Assembly (NCBI RefSeq): GCF_015840915.1
Contig: NZ_CP060398.1
Span: 2,356,001-2,420,000 of the forward strand
Length of the DNA: 64,000 bases
Direction: 5' to 3'
From: Synechococcus sp. CBW1002
GTDB lineage: Bacteria > Cyanobacteriota > Cyanobacteriia > PCC-6307 > Cyanobiaceae
In this document: positions 10,743 through 20,544 of the stretch, one piece after another
Layout: each line of letters opens with the position of its first letter
How positions within the stretch are numbered: position 1 is the stretch's first letter
Translations under genes and position numbers: made by a program
The notes under the pieces: model-generated
Seen by the model: the letters and a program-made list of their open reading frames with translations, nothing else
What the model was told of the DNA's origin: nothing
The model's database searches: none

Positions 10743-12830
10743 TTGTCTTCAATCCGGATCGGTCATCCCTGGCCCCTGGGAGCCGCGACCACCAGCCATG
10801 GCGTGAATTTTTCTGTGGCCGCCCCCGCGGCCACGCGGCTTGAGCTGCTCCTGTTCCCCCATGGAGAGGCCAGCGAGCCGGATCGGGTGATTGAGCTCGA
10901 CCACCGCCATCGCTCCGGCGACCACTGGCATGTGGAGGTGGAGGGTGTCGGGATCGGCTGCTGTTACGCCTACCGGGTCTTCGGACCGATCCAGCCGGGC
11001 GGCCACGGCTTCAACCCCTCCAAGGTGCTGCTCGATCCCTGCGCGCGGGCGATCGCCGGCTGGCAGAGCTATCGGCGCGGTACGGCCGTGGGCAGCGTGC
11101 CCAACACCGCCTGCTGTCTCAAGGGCGTGGTGACGGAGCGGGATCGCTTCGATTTCGTCGTCGCTCCGCGTCCTCGCCACAGCTGGCAGTCCACGGTGAT
11201 CTACGAGCTGCATGTGGGCGGCTTCACCCAGGGGGGCGGCGTTCCGGTGGCGGCCGAACGCCAGGGCACCCTGTTGGGGCTGATCGACACCATCCCCTAT
11301 CTGCGGGAGCTGGGGGTGACCACGATCGAACTGCTGCCCGTGATGGCCTTCGATCCCCAGGATGCGCCACCCGGTCGCCTGAACCACTGGGGCTACAGCC
11401 CCCTGAGCTGGATGGCGCCCCATCCCGCCTACCTGCAGGGGGACGACCCGCTGCAGGCCCGTGAGCAGATGCGGCAGCTGGTGATGGCCTGTCATCAGGC
11501 GGGTCTGGAGGTGCTCCTGGATGTGGTGTACAACCACACCACCGAGGGGAACCAGGCCGGCCCCACCCTCAGCTGGCGGGGCTTTGGCGATCGCCTGTAT
11601 TACCAGCAGAACGAGCGCGGCGACTATCTCGACGTCAGTGGCTGCGGCAACACGATCGCTGCCAACCGGCCCCTGGTTCGGCGCCTGATCCTGGAATCCC
11701 TGCGTTGCTGGGCGGTGGAGCTGGGCATCGACGGCTTCCGCTTCGATCTGGGCATCGCCCTGAGCCGCGGCGAGCAGCTGGCCCCCCTCAATGATCCTCC
11801 CCTGTTCGAGGCCATGGAGGCCGATCCGGAGCTGAGTGATCTGAAGATGATCAGCGAACCCTGGGATTGTGGCGGCCTCTATCGCCTGGCCGACTTCCCC
11901 GCCCGGCGAGTGGCCACCTGGAACGGCCGCTTTCGCGATGACCTGCGCCGCTTCTGGAAGGGAGACGATCGCACCTGCTGGCCGGTGGGGCAGCGGCTCA
12001 GCGGCAGTCCCGATCTGTTCACCGCTGCGCCGGTGCGTCCGGGCCAGTGCATCACCTTCCTCACCGCCCACGACGGCTTCACCCTGGCTGATCTGGTCAG
12101 TTTCAACGGCAAGCACAACCTCGCCAACGGCGAGGACAACCGCGACGGCGATAACCACAACAACAGCTGGAATCACGGGGTGGAGGGGCCCAGCACCGAC
12201 AACGCCATCAGCGTCCTGCGGGATCGCCAGATCAGGAATCTGCTGGCCTCGCTGTTATTGGCGCCAGGGGTGCCGATGCTGCTGATGGGCGACGAGGTGC
12301 GCCGCAGCCAGGGGGGCAATAACAACACCTGGTGCCAGGACAATCCGCTCGGATGGATGCACTGGCAGCCCGATGCCGAAGACCTGGCCCTGCGCACCTA
12401 TGTGATTCGACTGCTCACCCTGCGTCGCCATCTGGCGGCCCTGCTCAACCCGGAAGCGCCCTTTCTCGATGGCCTGGTGGAAGAAGCGCCCGGTTCGGAA
12501 CCTTCCCATCTGTGGCGGGAGTGGCACGGGGTTGAGCTGCGCAAGCCCGACTGGGCCAGCTGGTCCCACACCCTGGCCTGGAGCCTGCACGATCCCCACC
12601 ATGGCGCCCTGCTGTGGTGCGGCATGAATGCCTATGGCAAGGCGATGCATTTCGACCTGCCGCCCTGCCCCGCCGGCTGGATGCGGATCATCGATACGGC
12701 CCTGCCTGCGGGCCTGGATCTGCCTGCCCGTCCGGAGCGGTGGAGCCCGTCCGGGGCTCCGCTGGAAAGCCGCAGCCTGATGCTGATGCTGGCGGCACCC
12801 CTGGTGAAGGGATTGCGGCTGAAGGGCTGA
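10743..12830 (+). CDS. glgX: Glycogen debranching enzyme (isoamylase, GH13)
   Basis: Cleaves alpha-1,6 branches of glycogen during mobilisation. About 695 aa: an N-terminal CBM48-like domain (HPWPLGAATTSHGVNFSV), then the GH13 barrel with the conserved blocks DVVYNHT (~259), GFRFDLG with the nucleophile Asp (~334), ISEPWD with the acid Glu (~372) and TAHDGF (~442), and a C-terminal beta domain. No ATG lies close to the N-terminal domain. I take the TTG at 10743, with AAGG ~14 bases upstream; in-frame GTGs about 60 bp further up are alternatives. Divergent from the MBL-fold gene. Confidence 0.9.
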   Translation: MSSIRIGHPWPLGAATTSHGVNFSVAAPAATRLELLLFPHGEASEPDRVIELDHRHRSGDHWHVEVEGVGIGCCYAYRVFGPIQPGGHGFNPSKVLLDPCARAIAGWQSYRRGTAVGSVPNTACCLKGVVTERDRFDFVVAPRPRHSWQSTVIYELHVGGFTQGGGVPVAAERQGTLLGLIDTIPYLRELGVTTIELLPVMAFDPQDAPPGRLNHWGYSPLSWMAPHPAYLQGDDPLQAREQMRQLVMACHQAGLEVLLDVVYNHTTEGNQAGPTLSWRGFGDRLYYQQNERGDYLDVSGCGNTIAANRPLVRRLILESLRCWAVELGIDGFRFDLGIALSRGEQLAPLNDPPLFEAMEADPELSDLKMISEPWDCGGLYRLADFPARRVATWNGRFRDDLRRFWKGDDRTCWPVGQRLSGSPDLFTAAPVRPGQCITFLTAHDGFTLADLVSFNGKHNLANGEDNRDGDNHNNSWNHGVEGPSTDNAISVLRDRQIRNLLASLLLAPGVPMLLMGDEVRRSQGGNNNTWCQDNPLGWMHWQPDAEDLALRTYVIRLLTLRRHLAALLNPEAPFLDGLVEEAPGSEPSHLWREWHGVELRKPDWASWSHTLAWSLHDPHHGALLWCGMNAYGKAMHFDLPPCPAGWMRIIDTALPAGLDLPARPERWSPSGAPLESRSLMLMLAAPLVKGLRLKG

Positions 12831-13041
12831 TGATTGCAAGACTGATGGCGGATTTCAGGTTCCGCCGCGCTGGGGACACTGACGCTGCCGGCACATCTCT
12901 GACACAGGCTGCCGATCTGAATCAAATGCCGTACCGCATCGACAGCAGACGCGCACACAGGCCTGCAGACAGAGCTGCACGGCTTTGCAGCAGGATCTGA
13001 GCCGCTAGATTGAGAGAGGATTTCGCTGGTGAGCCTGCCAC

Positions 13042-13839
13042 ATGTGGCTGCGCACAGGCTGTAGTTTAACCTTCACTATCACAGCGCCAACCCCCTTCAT
13101 TCTGATGCTGCGATTGCGCAGTGGCGCTCAGCAATGGATCGCTCGGGAAGAATACAGATTAAATCCCTACATCCCCGTATTCGAGTACACGGATGGTTAC
13201 GGCAATCTCTGCCAGCGACTGGTTGCCCTCCCGGGCCCGCTTGCCATTCACACCACATCCGAAGTGCTGACCGCTGACCACGTTGACCAGGCGCCGGGAG
13301 CGCCCATTGTCACCATCGAGAATCTTCCCGAAAACGTGCTCAGCTACCTGTTGCCAAGTCGCTATTGCGAATCCGACCGATTCGGCCTCATGGCCGCAGA
13401 CATTGTAGCCGGACAACGACTCGGCTACGACCAGGTCAAGGCAATTGAAAGCTGGTTGCGCAGCACAATTCGTTATGAACCAGGCATCAATTACATTCCC
13501 CTATCGGCCACGGAAGTCCATGCAAAAGGATCGGGAGTCTGTCGCGATCTAGCTCACCTTGGTATTGCTCTTTGCCGCAGCCTGAGCATCCCAGCACGAT
13601 TGGTGGCTGGATATCTTTATGGGCTCAGGCCCATGGACCTGCACGCCTGGTTTGAAGCCTACGTTGCAGGGCGTTGGTATACCTTTGATGCCACGCAGAC
13701 CGAGCTTCGTGGTGGCTATGTGGTGATCGGCTATGGCCGCGATGCCGCCGATGTGGCGATTTACAATCAGTTTGGGCCTGCTGTACACCCAGAAACGCAG
13801 AGCGTTCATGTTGATCGCCTGGACGGAGGCGACAGCTGA
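13042..13839 (+). CDS. Transglutaminase-like cysteine protease family protein
   Basis: 265 aa. The C-terminal half is a transglutaminase-like core with a complete catalytic triad: Cys in GSGVCRDLAHL, His in DLHAWFEAYV, Asp in TFDATQ. The N-terminal ~100 residues form the beta-rich domain common to bacterial members. Such proteins are often proteases or amidases; substrate unknown. Codon use and base composition (AATACAGATTAAATCC and similar) are clearly less GC-rich than neighbours, as is the 210-bp upstream non-coding stretch, suggesting acquisition. ATG at 13042. Confidence 0.85.
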   Translation: MWLRTGCSLTFTITAPTPFILMLRLRSGAQQWIAREEYRLNPYIPVFEYTDGYGNLCQRLVALPGPLAIHTTSEVLTADHVDQAPGAPIVTIENLPENVLSYLLPSRYCESDRFGLMAADIVAGQRLGYDQVKAIESWLRSTIRYEPGINYIPLSATEVHAKGSGVCRDLAHLGIALCRSLSIPARLVAGYLYGLRPMDLHAWFEAYVAGRWYTFDATQTELRGGYVVIGYGRDAADVAIYNQFGPAVHPETQSVHVDRLDGGDS

Positions 13840-13972
13840 TGGCACCGACTGCAGCGCAGCAGGCCTGAACCACGCGCCATGCAGAACCACGCGATCGACG
13901 CAACGCTGACGTGGCGCGCGACGATCGGTCTGTCGTGGGGCCAGGGCAGAGACTCACGATCCGCACCTGGCT

Positions 13973-16219
13973 TCAGTCCCTGAGGCATCGATTGGAGAAG
14001 AAAAACTGCGGTGCTTCCGGTTGCCGCCTGCTGGGCTCGGCGGCCCCAGCGGCCTTGCGCGGCGGCGCGGCGTCCGTCTCCCCATAGACCGCAAGGGCAG
14101 CTCGAACATGCCGCAGCAACTCCTGACGCATCCCATCGGGTGCCTCGATGCGAAGCTCGCCTCCGAAGCCGAACAGCCAGTTGCGCAGGTCCACATCACG
14201 GGCCACCGTCCAGCTGGGCAGGTCCAGCTCCACCGGATAGGGATGGCTGTCGTCTTTTGCATTCGGCCTCAGCACATGGGGCGCCTTGGGGTGGCGCCAC
14301 CAGCGATCACCCGCCAGGGGAAGGGAGAAGCGGGTGTGCTCGATCGGGTAGCGCGCCACCCCCTCGCGAATGAAGGCGAAAGCCGAAGCGGTACAGGAGA
14401 AGCGCAGGGTCTCCAGGGCCGTGTCGCGCAGCCGCGCTGAGCTGCTGGCGATGGCGAGCTGCGGCGCCAGCTCCTCGCCGAAGTAGATGCCGCCGCAATG
14501 GTGCAGCAGGCGCTCGACCCGTTGCAGGGAGCGGCGATGCTCCTCAGGACTGCGGCGCAACCGCCCCTCGCTGCGGGTCCGAGCCAGTCGATCGAGCCGC
14601 TCGCTGCGGATCAATCCCTCCGCCTGCCCCACCTGGTCGTCCTCGTAGAGGAGATACCAACCGATGTTGTGGAAGATCAACTGGAGCGGCCACACCCTCA
14701 GAATCCCTTGAGGGCTTTCTGGAAAACTGCCGGCGGAGGCGAACCGCTCCAGGCACACCCGCCGGTGTTCCAGGATCGCCGTCTCGATCCGCTCGGCCTG
14801 CCGGGGTGCAGCGAGCGACTCCCTGCGAACAAGGGCGGCTTCGAGGATGGAGTGGCGGGCATAGCTGCGCACCGGCAGGGCTTCGCTGATGTCGAGTCCC
14901 GCCCAGCCCAGCCGTTCATCCAGTTCGGTCAGCAGCTCCTGGGCCGAGGGATCAGCGAGTCGCCCGGCGGCCTGGCGCACCACGTCGTGCACCTCCCGCA
15001 GCCGCGCCGCCGAGAGGATGGCGGTGCCGAGGCAGTAGCCATGGCGGACGTTGTCGTTGCGGGAGCGGAAGCCGTAGGGGGTGAGGATCTTTTCGATGTC
15101 CTTGCGCAGGGTGGCGCTTTCGCCGCGGAGATAGGCGCCGGGAATCGCTTCGATCTGGGCGATCAGGTGCTGGTGCAGATTGCTCCCCTTTTCCCCCGCC
15201 CGATCGAAGGGGGCTTGCAACATGTGGCGCAGCAGGGTCATCACCCGCAGGAACACCGGGCCATCGGCCATGGGCGGCGAGCCACCGTGCACACCCCCAC
15301 TGGCCGGCACAGCCGGGCGCCGCAGCGGCTGATCCGCCGGTCCCGGCTCCAGCAGCTGGATCGGTGCATCGACCGCCACAGCACTGGTGAAGCCGTTCTG
15401 CTCGAGCCAGAGCAGGTCACGGCGGAGGGCTGCGGCATCGGCGTAGCAGTCGCCATGCAGACGGCGCAGATAGGCTGCGGCCCGTTCGGCCAGGTCCCCT
15501 TGCGGCGGTGGTGACACCCAGGCTTCCAGTTCCTCCCGCGTCCCCGGATCGGAGGCCTCGAGATCGGGGAAGGAGACCAGCAGGCGAATCAGGTGAAGCA
15601 GCCGCTCCAGATCGAGCAGGCGCGAGTACCCGTGTCGCTGCAGCCGATTCTCGCGATTGCGGGACGATCGAATCCGCTTGACGAGACCGGCCAGTTCGCT
15701 CTGCAGCACCGGCACCAGATCGTCATGGTGGCTGGGCACCAGGGCGCAGATCGCCGCAAAGCCCTCGCTGCGCTGCGGGCCGGCATGGGAATCGGCCAGG
15801 GCGGCGGCCATCTCCTGAATCACCGGCACCGGCACGGGGCGCTCGCGTCGCTGGTTCCACTCCAGGCAGGTGGGCAGGGGCGTATGGAGCCACCAGCCGA
15901 TCCACTCCACGGCCACCGGCAGCGACAGGGCCTGGGTGATTGCCAGCCGCCAGGCCCGCCTGGCATGGGTGGCATCCACGATCACCGGGCTGCCGTTGGC
16001 CACCGCCTCCTGCAGGCGCTGGTGCAGGCGTTGCTGGATGTCGCCCCAGGGCCCCTGAACGGCCGCATCGCCGAACACCTCGGCGCGGATCGCATCCGTG
16101 GAGAGCACCACCGCGGGCGGCTGTCCGGGGCCGCTGAGCAGGGGAGCCAGGGCTCGCGCCAGGGTGGTCTTGCCACTGGCGGGTGGACCGATCAGCAGGT
16201 GGCAACGCAGTGGCGCCAT
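13973..16219 (-). CDS. P-loop kinase fused to WYL-domain regulator
   Basis: 748-aa fusion. Residues 1-170 form a P-loop kinase/ATPase of the AAA_33 type: Walker A GPPASGKTTLA at 11-21, then VIVDATHARRAWR. A middle region of ~250 residues is helical and charged. The C-terminal half includes a WYL domain with the diagnostic FHNIGWYLLYEDD at about residue 515 and a basic-rich regulatory part. WYL domains bind ligands or nucleic acid in bacterial transcription regulators and defence systems; linkage to a nucleotide kinase domain is uncommon. I chose the ATG at 16219, directly before the Walker strand. The frame extends upstream to 16300 without conserved features. Target unknown. Confidence 0.75.
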   Translation of the reverse strand: MAPLRCHLLIGPPASGKTTLARALAPLLSGPGQPPAVVLSTDAIRAEVFGDAAVQGPWGDIQQRLHQRLQEAVANGSPVIVDATHARRAWRLAITQALSLPVAVEWIGWWLHTPLPTCLEWNQRRERPVPVPVIQEMAAALADSHAGPQRSEGFAAICALVPSHHDDLVPVLQSELAGLVKRIRSSRNRENRLQRHGYSRLLDLERLLHLIRLLVSFPDLEASDPGTREELEAWVSPPPQGDLAERAAAYLRRLHGDCYADAAALRRDLLWLEQNGFTSAVAVDAPIQLLEPGPADQPLRRPAVPASGGVHGGSPPMADGPVFLRVMTLLRHMLQAPFDRAGEKGSNLHQHLIAQIEAIPGAYLRGESATLRKDIEKILTPYGFRSRNDNVRHGYCLGTAILSAARLREVHDVVRQAAGRLADPSAQELLTELDERLGWAGLDISEALPVRSYARHSILEAALVRRESLAAPRQAERIETAILEHRRVCLERFASAGSFPESPQGILRVWPLQLIFHNIGWYLLYEDDQVGQAEGLIRSERLDRLARTRSEGRLRRSPEEHRRSLQRVERLLHHCGGIYFGEELAPQLAIASSSARLRDTALETLRFSCTASAFAFIREGVARYPIEHTRFSLPLAGDRWWRHPKAPHVLRPNAKDDSHPYPVELDLPSWTVARDVDLRNWLFGFGGELRIEAPDGMRQELLRHVRAALAVYGETDAAPPRKAAGAAEPSRRQPEAPQFFFSNRCLRD

Positions 16220-16324
16220 GGGGCAGACGACCGGATTCTCCCCAGTTTTTCGCACGCTACCTGCACCCGCCAGTCCTTCACTGGCAAACGCTGGCATCAC
16301 AAGCCAGACCCGGGTACCACAAGC

Positions 16325-17155
16325 ATGGCGGCTGGGACGGGCACTGCTCTAGCTGCCTCTGCAGGAGCAGTCCTTGCTCAAGGCCCTGGATCGAGCGGGG
16401 ATCACGCGACGCCGTGCCGGTTTCCACTCCCGGTCGGCTCTTCTGCAAATCGGAGGAATGCCGTTGAATTTTTTCCAGACGCTTGCGGGGCACCCACGAT
16501 TTCTCCTCCCTCTCCTGCACCCGCCGTCGCCGCCACACCGCCCGCGTCCGATGCTCCGGCGCCGTCGGCCCCTCCCCTGGTGCTGGTGCATGGGCTGCTG
16601 GACAGCCCGCAGGTCTTTGATCGGTTGAAACGGGAGCTGGGGGACCGCCGCCATCCGCTGCTGATCCCCGATCTGCCGTTGCGCTTGGGCCGCACACCGA
16701 TCGAAGAGGCAGCCGTTCTGCTCGGCAGCCACATCGAGGCGGCCTTCGGGCTGGATCAGCCCATCGATCTGCTGGGGTTCTCGATCGGTGGTGTGATCGC
16801 CCGCACCTGGATCCAGCTGCTGGGGGGCTATCGGCGCACCCGGCGGTTCATCAGCGTCGGCAGCCCGCAGCAGGGCACGCTCACGGCCGAGCTGTGGCCC
16901 CGCCAGCTGGTGGCCGGCATCGCCGATCTGAAGATGGGCAGCCCCCTGTTACAGCAGCTCAACAGCGATCAGGACGCCCTGCGCGGGATCGATTGCCACA
17001 GCTTCTACTCCGCCATCGATCTGGCCGTGCTGCCGGGATGGCGTGCCGTGCTGCCGGTGGGAGAGCGCACCATGCTGCCGGTCTGGACCCATCCCCAGAT
17101 CCTGCGTGACCCCGCCTCGATCCGGCCCCTGGCCCAGGAGCTGCTGCGGCCCTGA
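16325..17155 (+). CDS. Lipase-like alpha/beta hydrolase
   Basis: Alpha/beta-hydrolase of the triacylglycerol lipase/LipA-like type. Key features: the oxyanion strand LVLVHGLLDSPQVFDRL, the nucleophile elbow GFSIGG (G-x-S-x-G), SVGSPQQGT after it, and a C-terminal WTHPQI with the probable catalytic His. The start is uncertain: the first in-frame ATG (16325) gives 276 aa with a ~90-residue Ala/Pro-rich N-terminus of low quality, while no ATG, GTG or TTG lies close to the conserved core at ~16570. A non-standard or misread start is possible. Divergent from the kinase/WYL gene. Confidence 0.75.
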   Translation: MAAGTGTALAASAGAVLAQGPGSSGDHATPCRFPLPVGSSANRRNAVEFFPDACGAPTISPPSPAPAVAATPPASDAPAPSAPPLVLVHGLLDSPQVFDRLKRELGDRRHPLLIPDLPLRLGRTPIEEAAVLLGSHIEAAFGLDQPIDLLGFSIGGVIARTWIQLLGGYRRTRRFISVGSPQQGTLTAELWPRQLVAGIADLKMGSPLLQQLNSDQDALRGIDCHSFYSAIDLAVLPGWRAVLPVGERTMLPVWTHPQILRDPASIRPLAQELLRP

Positions 17156-17221
17156 ACGGGGATCCCTACTGGCCCCCCAGGGGAAGCCGCATAGCGTTGG
17201 GGTGATCCGGCAGGCAGGCCT

Positions 17222-18337
17222 TTGATCGACTTGCTCGGTATCTCGTTGTTGGTGCGCTGGCTGCTGGGCTGGTTCCTCTCCCTGCGCATGCCCCTGCTGC
17301 CGGAGGCCTCCCTCAGTCAGGTGCCGCGGGTCTCGGTGCTGATCCCGGCCCGCAATGAGGAGACCACCCTGCCCAACCTGCTGGCCGCCCTGAACCGCCA
17401 GAGCGTACGGCCGCTGGAGGTGATCGTGATCGACGACCACTCCACCGATCGCACCGCCTCGATCGCCATGGAGTGTGCCCAGGAGCTGCCGATCACCGTC
17501 ATGCAACCGCCGCCGCTGCCGCAGGGTTGGTGCGGCAAGACCTGGGCCTTGCACAACGGCGTACGAGCCAGCCACGGCGAGGTGCTCGTGTTCCTGGATG
17601 CCGACACCGAGCCCCTGCCGAGCTTCCTCGAACGGCTGCTGGCGAAGCACCAGACCCTGGGTGGACTGGTGTCCGTGCAGCCCTACCACCGCACGGAGAA
17701 GCCCTATGAACAGCTCTCGGTGCTGTTCAATCTGGTGGGGCTGATGGCCGTGCCCCTGGGCCAGGGCAGTGGCGTCGCCTTCGGTCCGGCGCTGGTGACC
17801 AGCCGCATCGACTACGACCGCAGCGGCGGCCATGCCGCCGTGGCGGGGAAGGTGGTGGAAGACTGGTTTCTAGGCCACTGCTATGAACAGGCGGGCCTGC
17901 AGGTGAGCGCCTTCCTCGGCCTCGGCGCGATCGACTACCGCATGTATCCCGGTGGTCTGCGCGACATGGTGACGGGCTTCGGCAAGAACTTCGCCACCGC
18001 CGCTGGCGAGGTGCGCTGGCCCTGGATGCTGGCTGTGCTGTTGTGGCTGTCGGGGCTGTTCTGGGCCGCCTGGTGCCTGCCGGCCTCCCTGCTGGGCTGG
18101 CCGATGGTGGGCGATCCGGCCCTGCTGCCCAATGCCGTGGTGTACGGGGCCTACGCGCTGCAGCTGCTGCTGATCACCCGCCGGGTGGGTCGTTTCGGCT
18201 GGATCAACCTCGTGTTCCCGATCCCCGTTCTGTTCTTCATCGGCGTCTTCGTGCTGGCGATTCTCAACCTCGAGCGCGGTCGCGTCAGCTGGAAGGGCCG
18301 CACCTTCAGCACCCGCGACCGAGCCAGAACAGCCTGA
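17222..18337 (+). CDS. Membrane-bound family 2 glycosyltransferase
   Basis: 371 aa. A short N-terminal hydrophobic anchor precedes a GT2 domain (VSVLIPARNEE, VIDDHSTDRT at ~74, FLDADTEP at ~126 as the DxD metal site, KVVEDWFLG). Three or four C-terminal membrane helices follow. The QGWCGKTWAL block is shared with carotenoid and hopanoid-type glycosyltransferases of this subfamily, so a lipid or pigment acceptor is plausible. The start is a TTG at 17222 with GGCAGGC upstream; the only early ATG (17288) would cut into the anchor. It ends 11 bp before the convergent GH3 gene. Confidence 0.85.
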   Translation: MIDLLGISLLVRWLLGWFLSLRMPLLPEASLSQVPRVSVLIPARNEETTLPNLLAALNRQSVRPLEVIVIDDHSTDRTASIAMECAQELPITVMQPPPLPQGWCGKTWALHNGVRASHGEVLVFLDADTEPLPSFLERLLAKHQTLGGLVSVQPYHRTEKPYEQLSVLFNLVGLMAVPLGQGSGVAFGPALVTSRIDYDRSGGHAAVAGKVVEDWFLGHCYEQAGLQVSAFLGLGAIDYRMYPGGLRDMVTGFGKNFATAAGEVRWPWMLAVLLWLSGLFWAAWCLPASLLGWPMVGDPALLPNAVVYGAYALQLLLITRRVGRFGWINLVFPIPVLFFIGVFVLAILNLERGRVSWKGRTFSTRDRARTA

Positions 18338-18348
18338 GGCTGCTGGCG

Positions 18349-20544
18349 TCAGCGGCCCAGGATGCGGCCTTCGACCTGCAACTCCAGGGCAAGTCCAGCG
18401 TCTTCGGCATGGCGCGCCACCACCAGCCGGTGCAGGCCAGGTTCGAGCACGAAGCCATCGCTGGATTCCTCGAAGTAGGCAAGCCGCCGCAGCGGGATCC
18501 GCAGCACGAGGCGCCTCTGCTCTGCCATCGCCATGCTGGCCCTCTGGAAGCCCACCAGCACCCGAGCGGGGCGTTCCACCTGCCGGCCGGGCGGCTCCAG
18601 GTAGACCTGAACCACCTCATCGGCCTCCATCGCGCCCCCATTGCGCACCGTGACCTCCACCACCAGCTCGCCCTCCTCCCCGGCCTGCGGCTCGATCGCG
18701 GCTGTGAGGTCTGCCAGCTCGAAACGGCTGTAGGAGAGTCCGTAGCCGAAGGGATAGGCAGCGCGATGGCCCTCACGCCGCAGGCGGCGGTAGCCATGCC
18801 ACAGGTCGTAGGTGACCTGCTGAGCGCGGGGCTCGAAGGGCGGCAGATGCGCCGCATTGGTGGGGATCGTGAAGGGGAGGCGCCCGGATGGGGAGACCCG
18901 GCCCAGCAGCACGTCGGCCAGAGCCTCGCCGCCCCGCTGCCCCGGGTACCAGAGCAGCAGCAGGCCGGGCACCCGGTCGTGCCACCCCTCGGTGAGGATG
19001 GCGCCACCACCCATCAGCACCACCACGGTGCGTGGATTGGCGGCGGCCACCGCCTCGATCAGCGCCACCTGCTCAGGCGGCAGATCCAGCCCGGTGCGAT
19101 CTCCCGCGGCGAAGTCGCCGCCCCGCCTGGCCGAGCCGTAGCTGGTGATCCAGGCGATCAGGCGGGCCACGGGTCGCCAGAGCGGCAACACCCGGCTCCG
19201 CCCCAGGCGCAGCAGGCCATCGGGCGGGGGGACCTGCTGCAGGATCGGGGCAATGTCGCCGGGATGGATGTGCTCTCCCTCCAGGCGCCAGTCCAGCCCC
19301 AGCACCAGCAGGGCCGCGTCGCACTCGGCGGCCAGGGCGGTGGCCGCCCTGAGGTCGGCGCCATCGGCAACCTCCAGCCGCAGCTCTGGGGCGGCGGCCT
19401 GCAGGCCCGCCAGGGGTGTGACCACCGATCCCGGCTCGGGCCGGGTGTCCGAGGAACCCCGATCGCCCAGGTTCGCCACCGCCAGATACGGACCGATCAC
19501 GGCCAGGGAGTGCAGACCCCGCAGGGGCAGCACCGATCCTTCGTTCTTCAGCAGCACGATCGACTTGGTGGCCGCCTCCCGGGCCAGTTGCCGATGGTCG
19601 GCGCCGTGGCGCAGGGACATCGGATAGGAGCCTGGAGGAACCGTGAGCTGGGCCTGCAAGAGCCGCAGCACTGCCTCGTCAATGCGGTGGATCGGCAGGC
19701 GCCCATCCGCCACCGCCTCGCTGAGGCTGCCCTCGAAGATCATCCGGAACGGCATCTCCAGGTCCTGGCCCGCCAGCAGAGCCCGCACCCCATCCCGCAC
19801 ACCGAAGATGAAATCGGTGACGACAAATCCCCCAAAGTCCCAGCGGGTCTTGAGGATGTCCTGCAGCAGCTGGGGATGCTGTCCGCACCATTCGCCGTTG
19901 ACCCGGTTGTAGGCGCTCATCACCGAGCCGGCGCCGGCCTTGACACAGTCGCGGAAGTGGGGGAGGTAGAGCTCATGCAGCACCCGCTGCGAGGCACGAA
20001 CGTCCACCAGGAAGCGGGAGCTGTCGATCGAGTTGAGCGCAAAGTGCTTGACGCAGGCGATGGCGTGGCGCTGCAGACCGCGGGTCATCGCTGCTCCCAT
20101 GGCACCCAGATGCACCGGGTCTTCGCCATAGGTCTCCTGGGCCCGGCCCCAGCCGGGATGGCGCAGCAGGTTGACGCACACGGCGGCCACCCAGTCGGCC
20201 CCGAAGCTGCGGGCCTCGCGGGCGATCGCCTCGCCGATCCTCTCCTCCAGCTCGGGATCCCAGGTGGCACCGCGGGCGATCGGTACCGGAAAGGTGGTGG
20301 CACCCCCTTCGAGCACCACACCGCGGGGACCATCGACAAACTGCAGCCCCTTCAGGCCCAGCCTCGGCAGGCAACCGGTGGGCCAGGGATGGCGATGGGA
20401 GGCATCCCGGGTGGCGATGTCCACCATGCCGGCCCAGAACGGGGTGTCGCCGTCGAGCAGATGCAGCTTCTCGGCCAGGCTCATCTCCGCCAGCAGCGAC
20501 AGAGCCCGGGCCTGAGACGCAGGGTCGGGAGCGGGATCAGTCAC
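18349..20544 (-). CDS. Glycoside hydrolase family 3 beta-glucosidase
   Basis: 731 aa with the full three-domain GH3 layout: an N-terminal TIM-barrel (GPRGVVLEG, HFALNSIDSSR, and the nucleophile Asp in FVVTDFIFG near residue 240), a C-terminal alpha/beta sandwich (SIVLLKNEG, LLLWYPGQRGGEALADVLLG) and a fibronectin type III-like tail (YPFGYGLSYSRFELADL). Hydrolyses terminal beta-linked glucose from oligosaccharides or glycosides. No signal peptide is evident, so it is probably cytoplasmic. GTG start at 20544. Confidence 0.93.
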   Translation of the reverse strand: MTDPAPDPASQARALSLLAEMSLAEKLHLLDGDTPFWAGMVDIATRDASHRHPWPTGCLPRLGLKGLQFVDGPRGVVLEGGATTFPVPIARGATWDPELEERIGEAIAREARSFGADWVAAVCVNLLRHPGWGRAQETYGEDPVHLGAMGAAMTRGLQRHAIACVKHFALNSIDSSRFLVDVRASQRVLHELYLPHFRDCVKAGAGSVMSAYNRVNGEWCGQHPQLLQDILKTRWDFGGFVVTDFIFGVRDGVRALLAGQDLEMPFRMIFEGSLSEAVADGRLPIHRIDEAVLRLLQAQLTVPPGSYPMSLRHGADHRQLAREAATKSIVLLKNEGSVLPLRGLHSLAVIGPYLAVANLGDRGSSDTRPEPGSVVTPLAGLQAAAPELRLEVADGADLRAATALAAECDAALLVLGLDWRLEGEHIHPGDIAPILQQVPPPDGLLRLGRSRVLPLWRPVARLIAWITSYGSARRGGDFAAGDRTGLDLPPEQVALIEAVAAANPRTVVVLMGGGAILTEGWHDRVPGLLLLWYPGQRGGEALADVLLGRVSPSGRLPFTIPTNAAHLPPFEPRAQQVTYDLWHGYRRLRREGHRAAYPFGYGLSYSRFELADLTAAIEPQAGEEGELVVEVTVRNGGAMEADEVVQVYLEPPGRQVERPARVLVGFQRASMAMAEQRRLVLRIPLRRLAYFEESSDGFVLEPGLHRLVVARHAEDAGLALELQVEGRILGR

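Noticed and set aside
11049-11056. GCGATCGC octamers as special regulatory sites
   Set aside because: This is the HIP1 repeat common across many cyanobacterial genomes and is scattered through coding DNA here.
15593-16324. Upstream extension of the lipase frame
   Set aside because: Antisense to the kinase domain of the kinase/WYL gene; no homology-like pattern.
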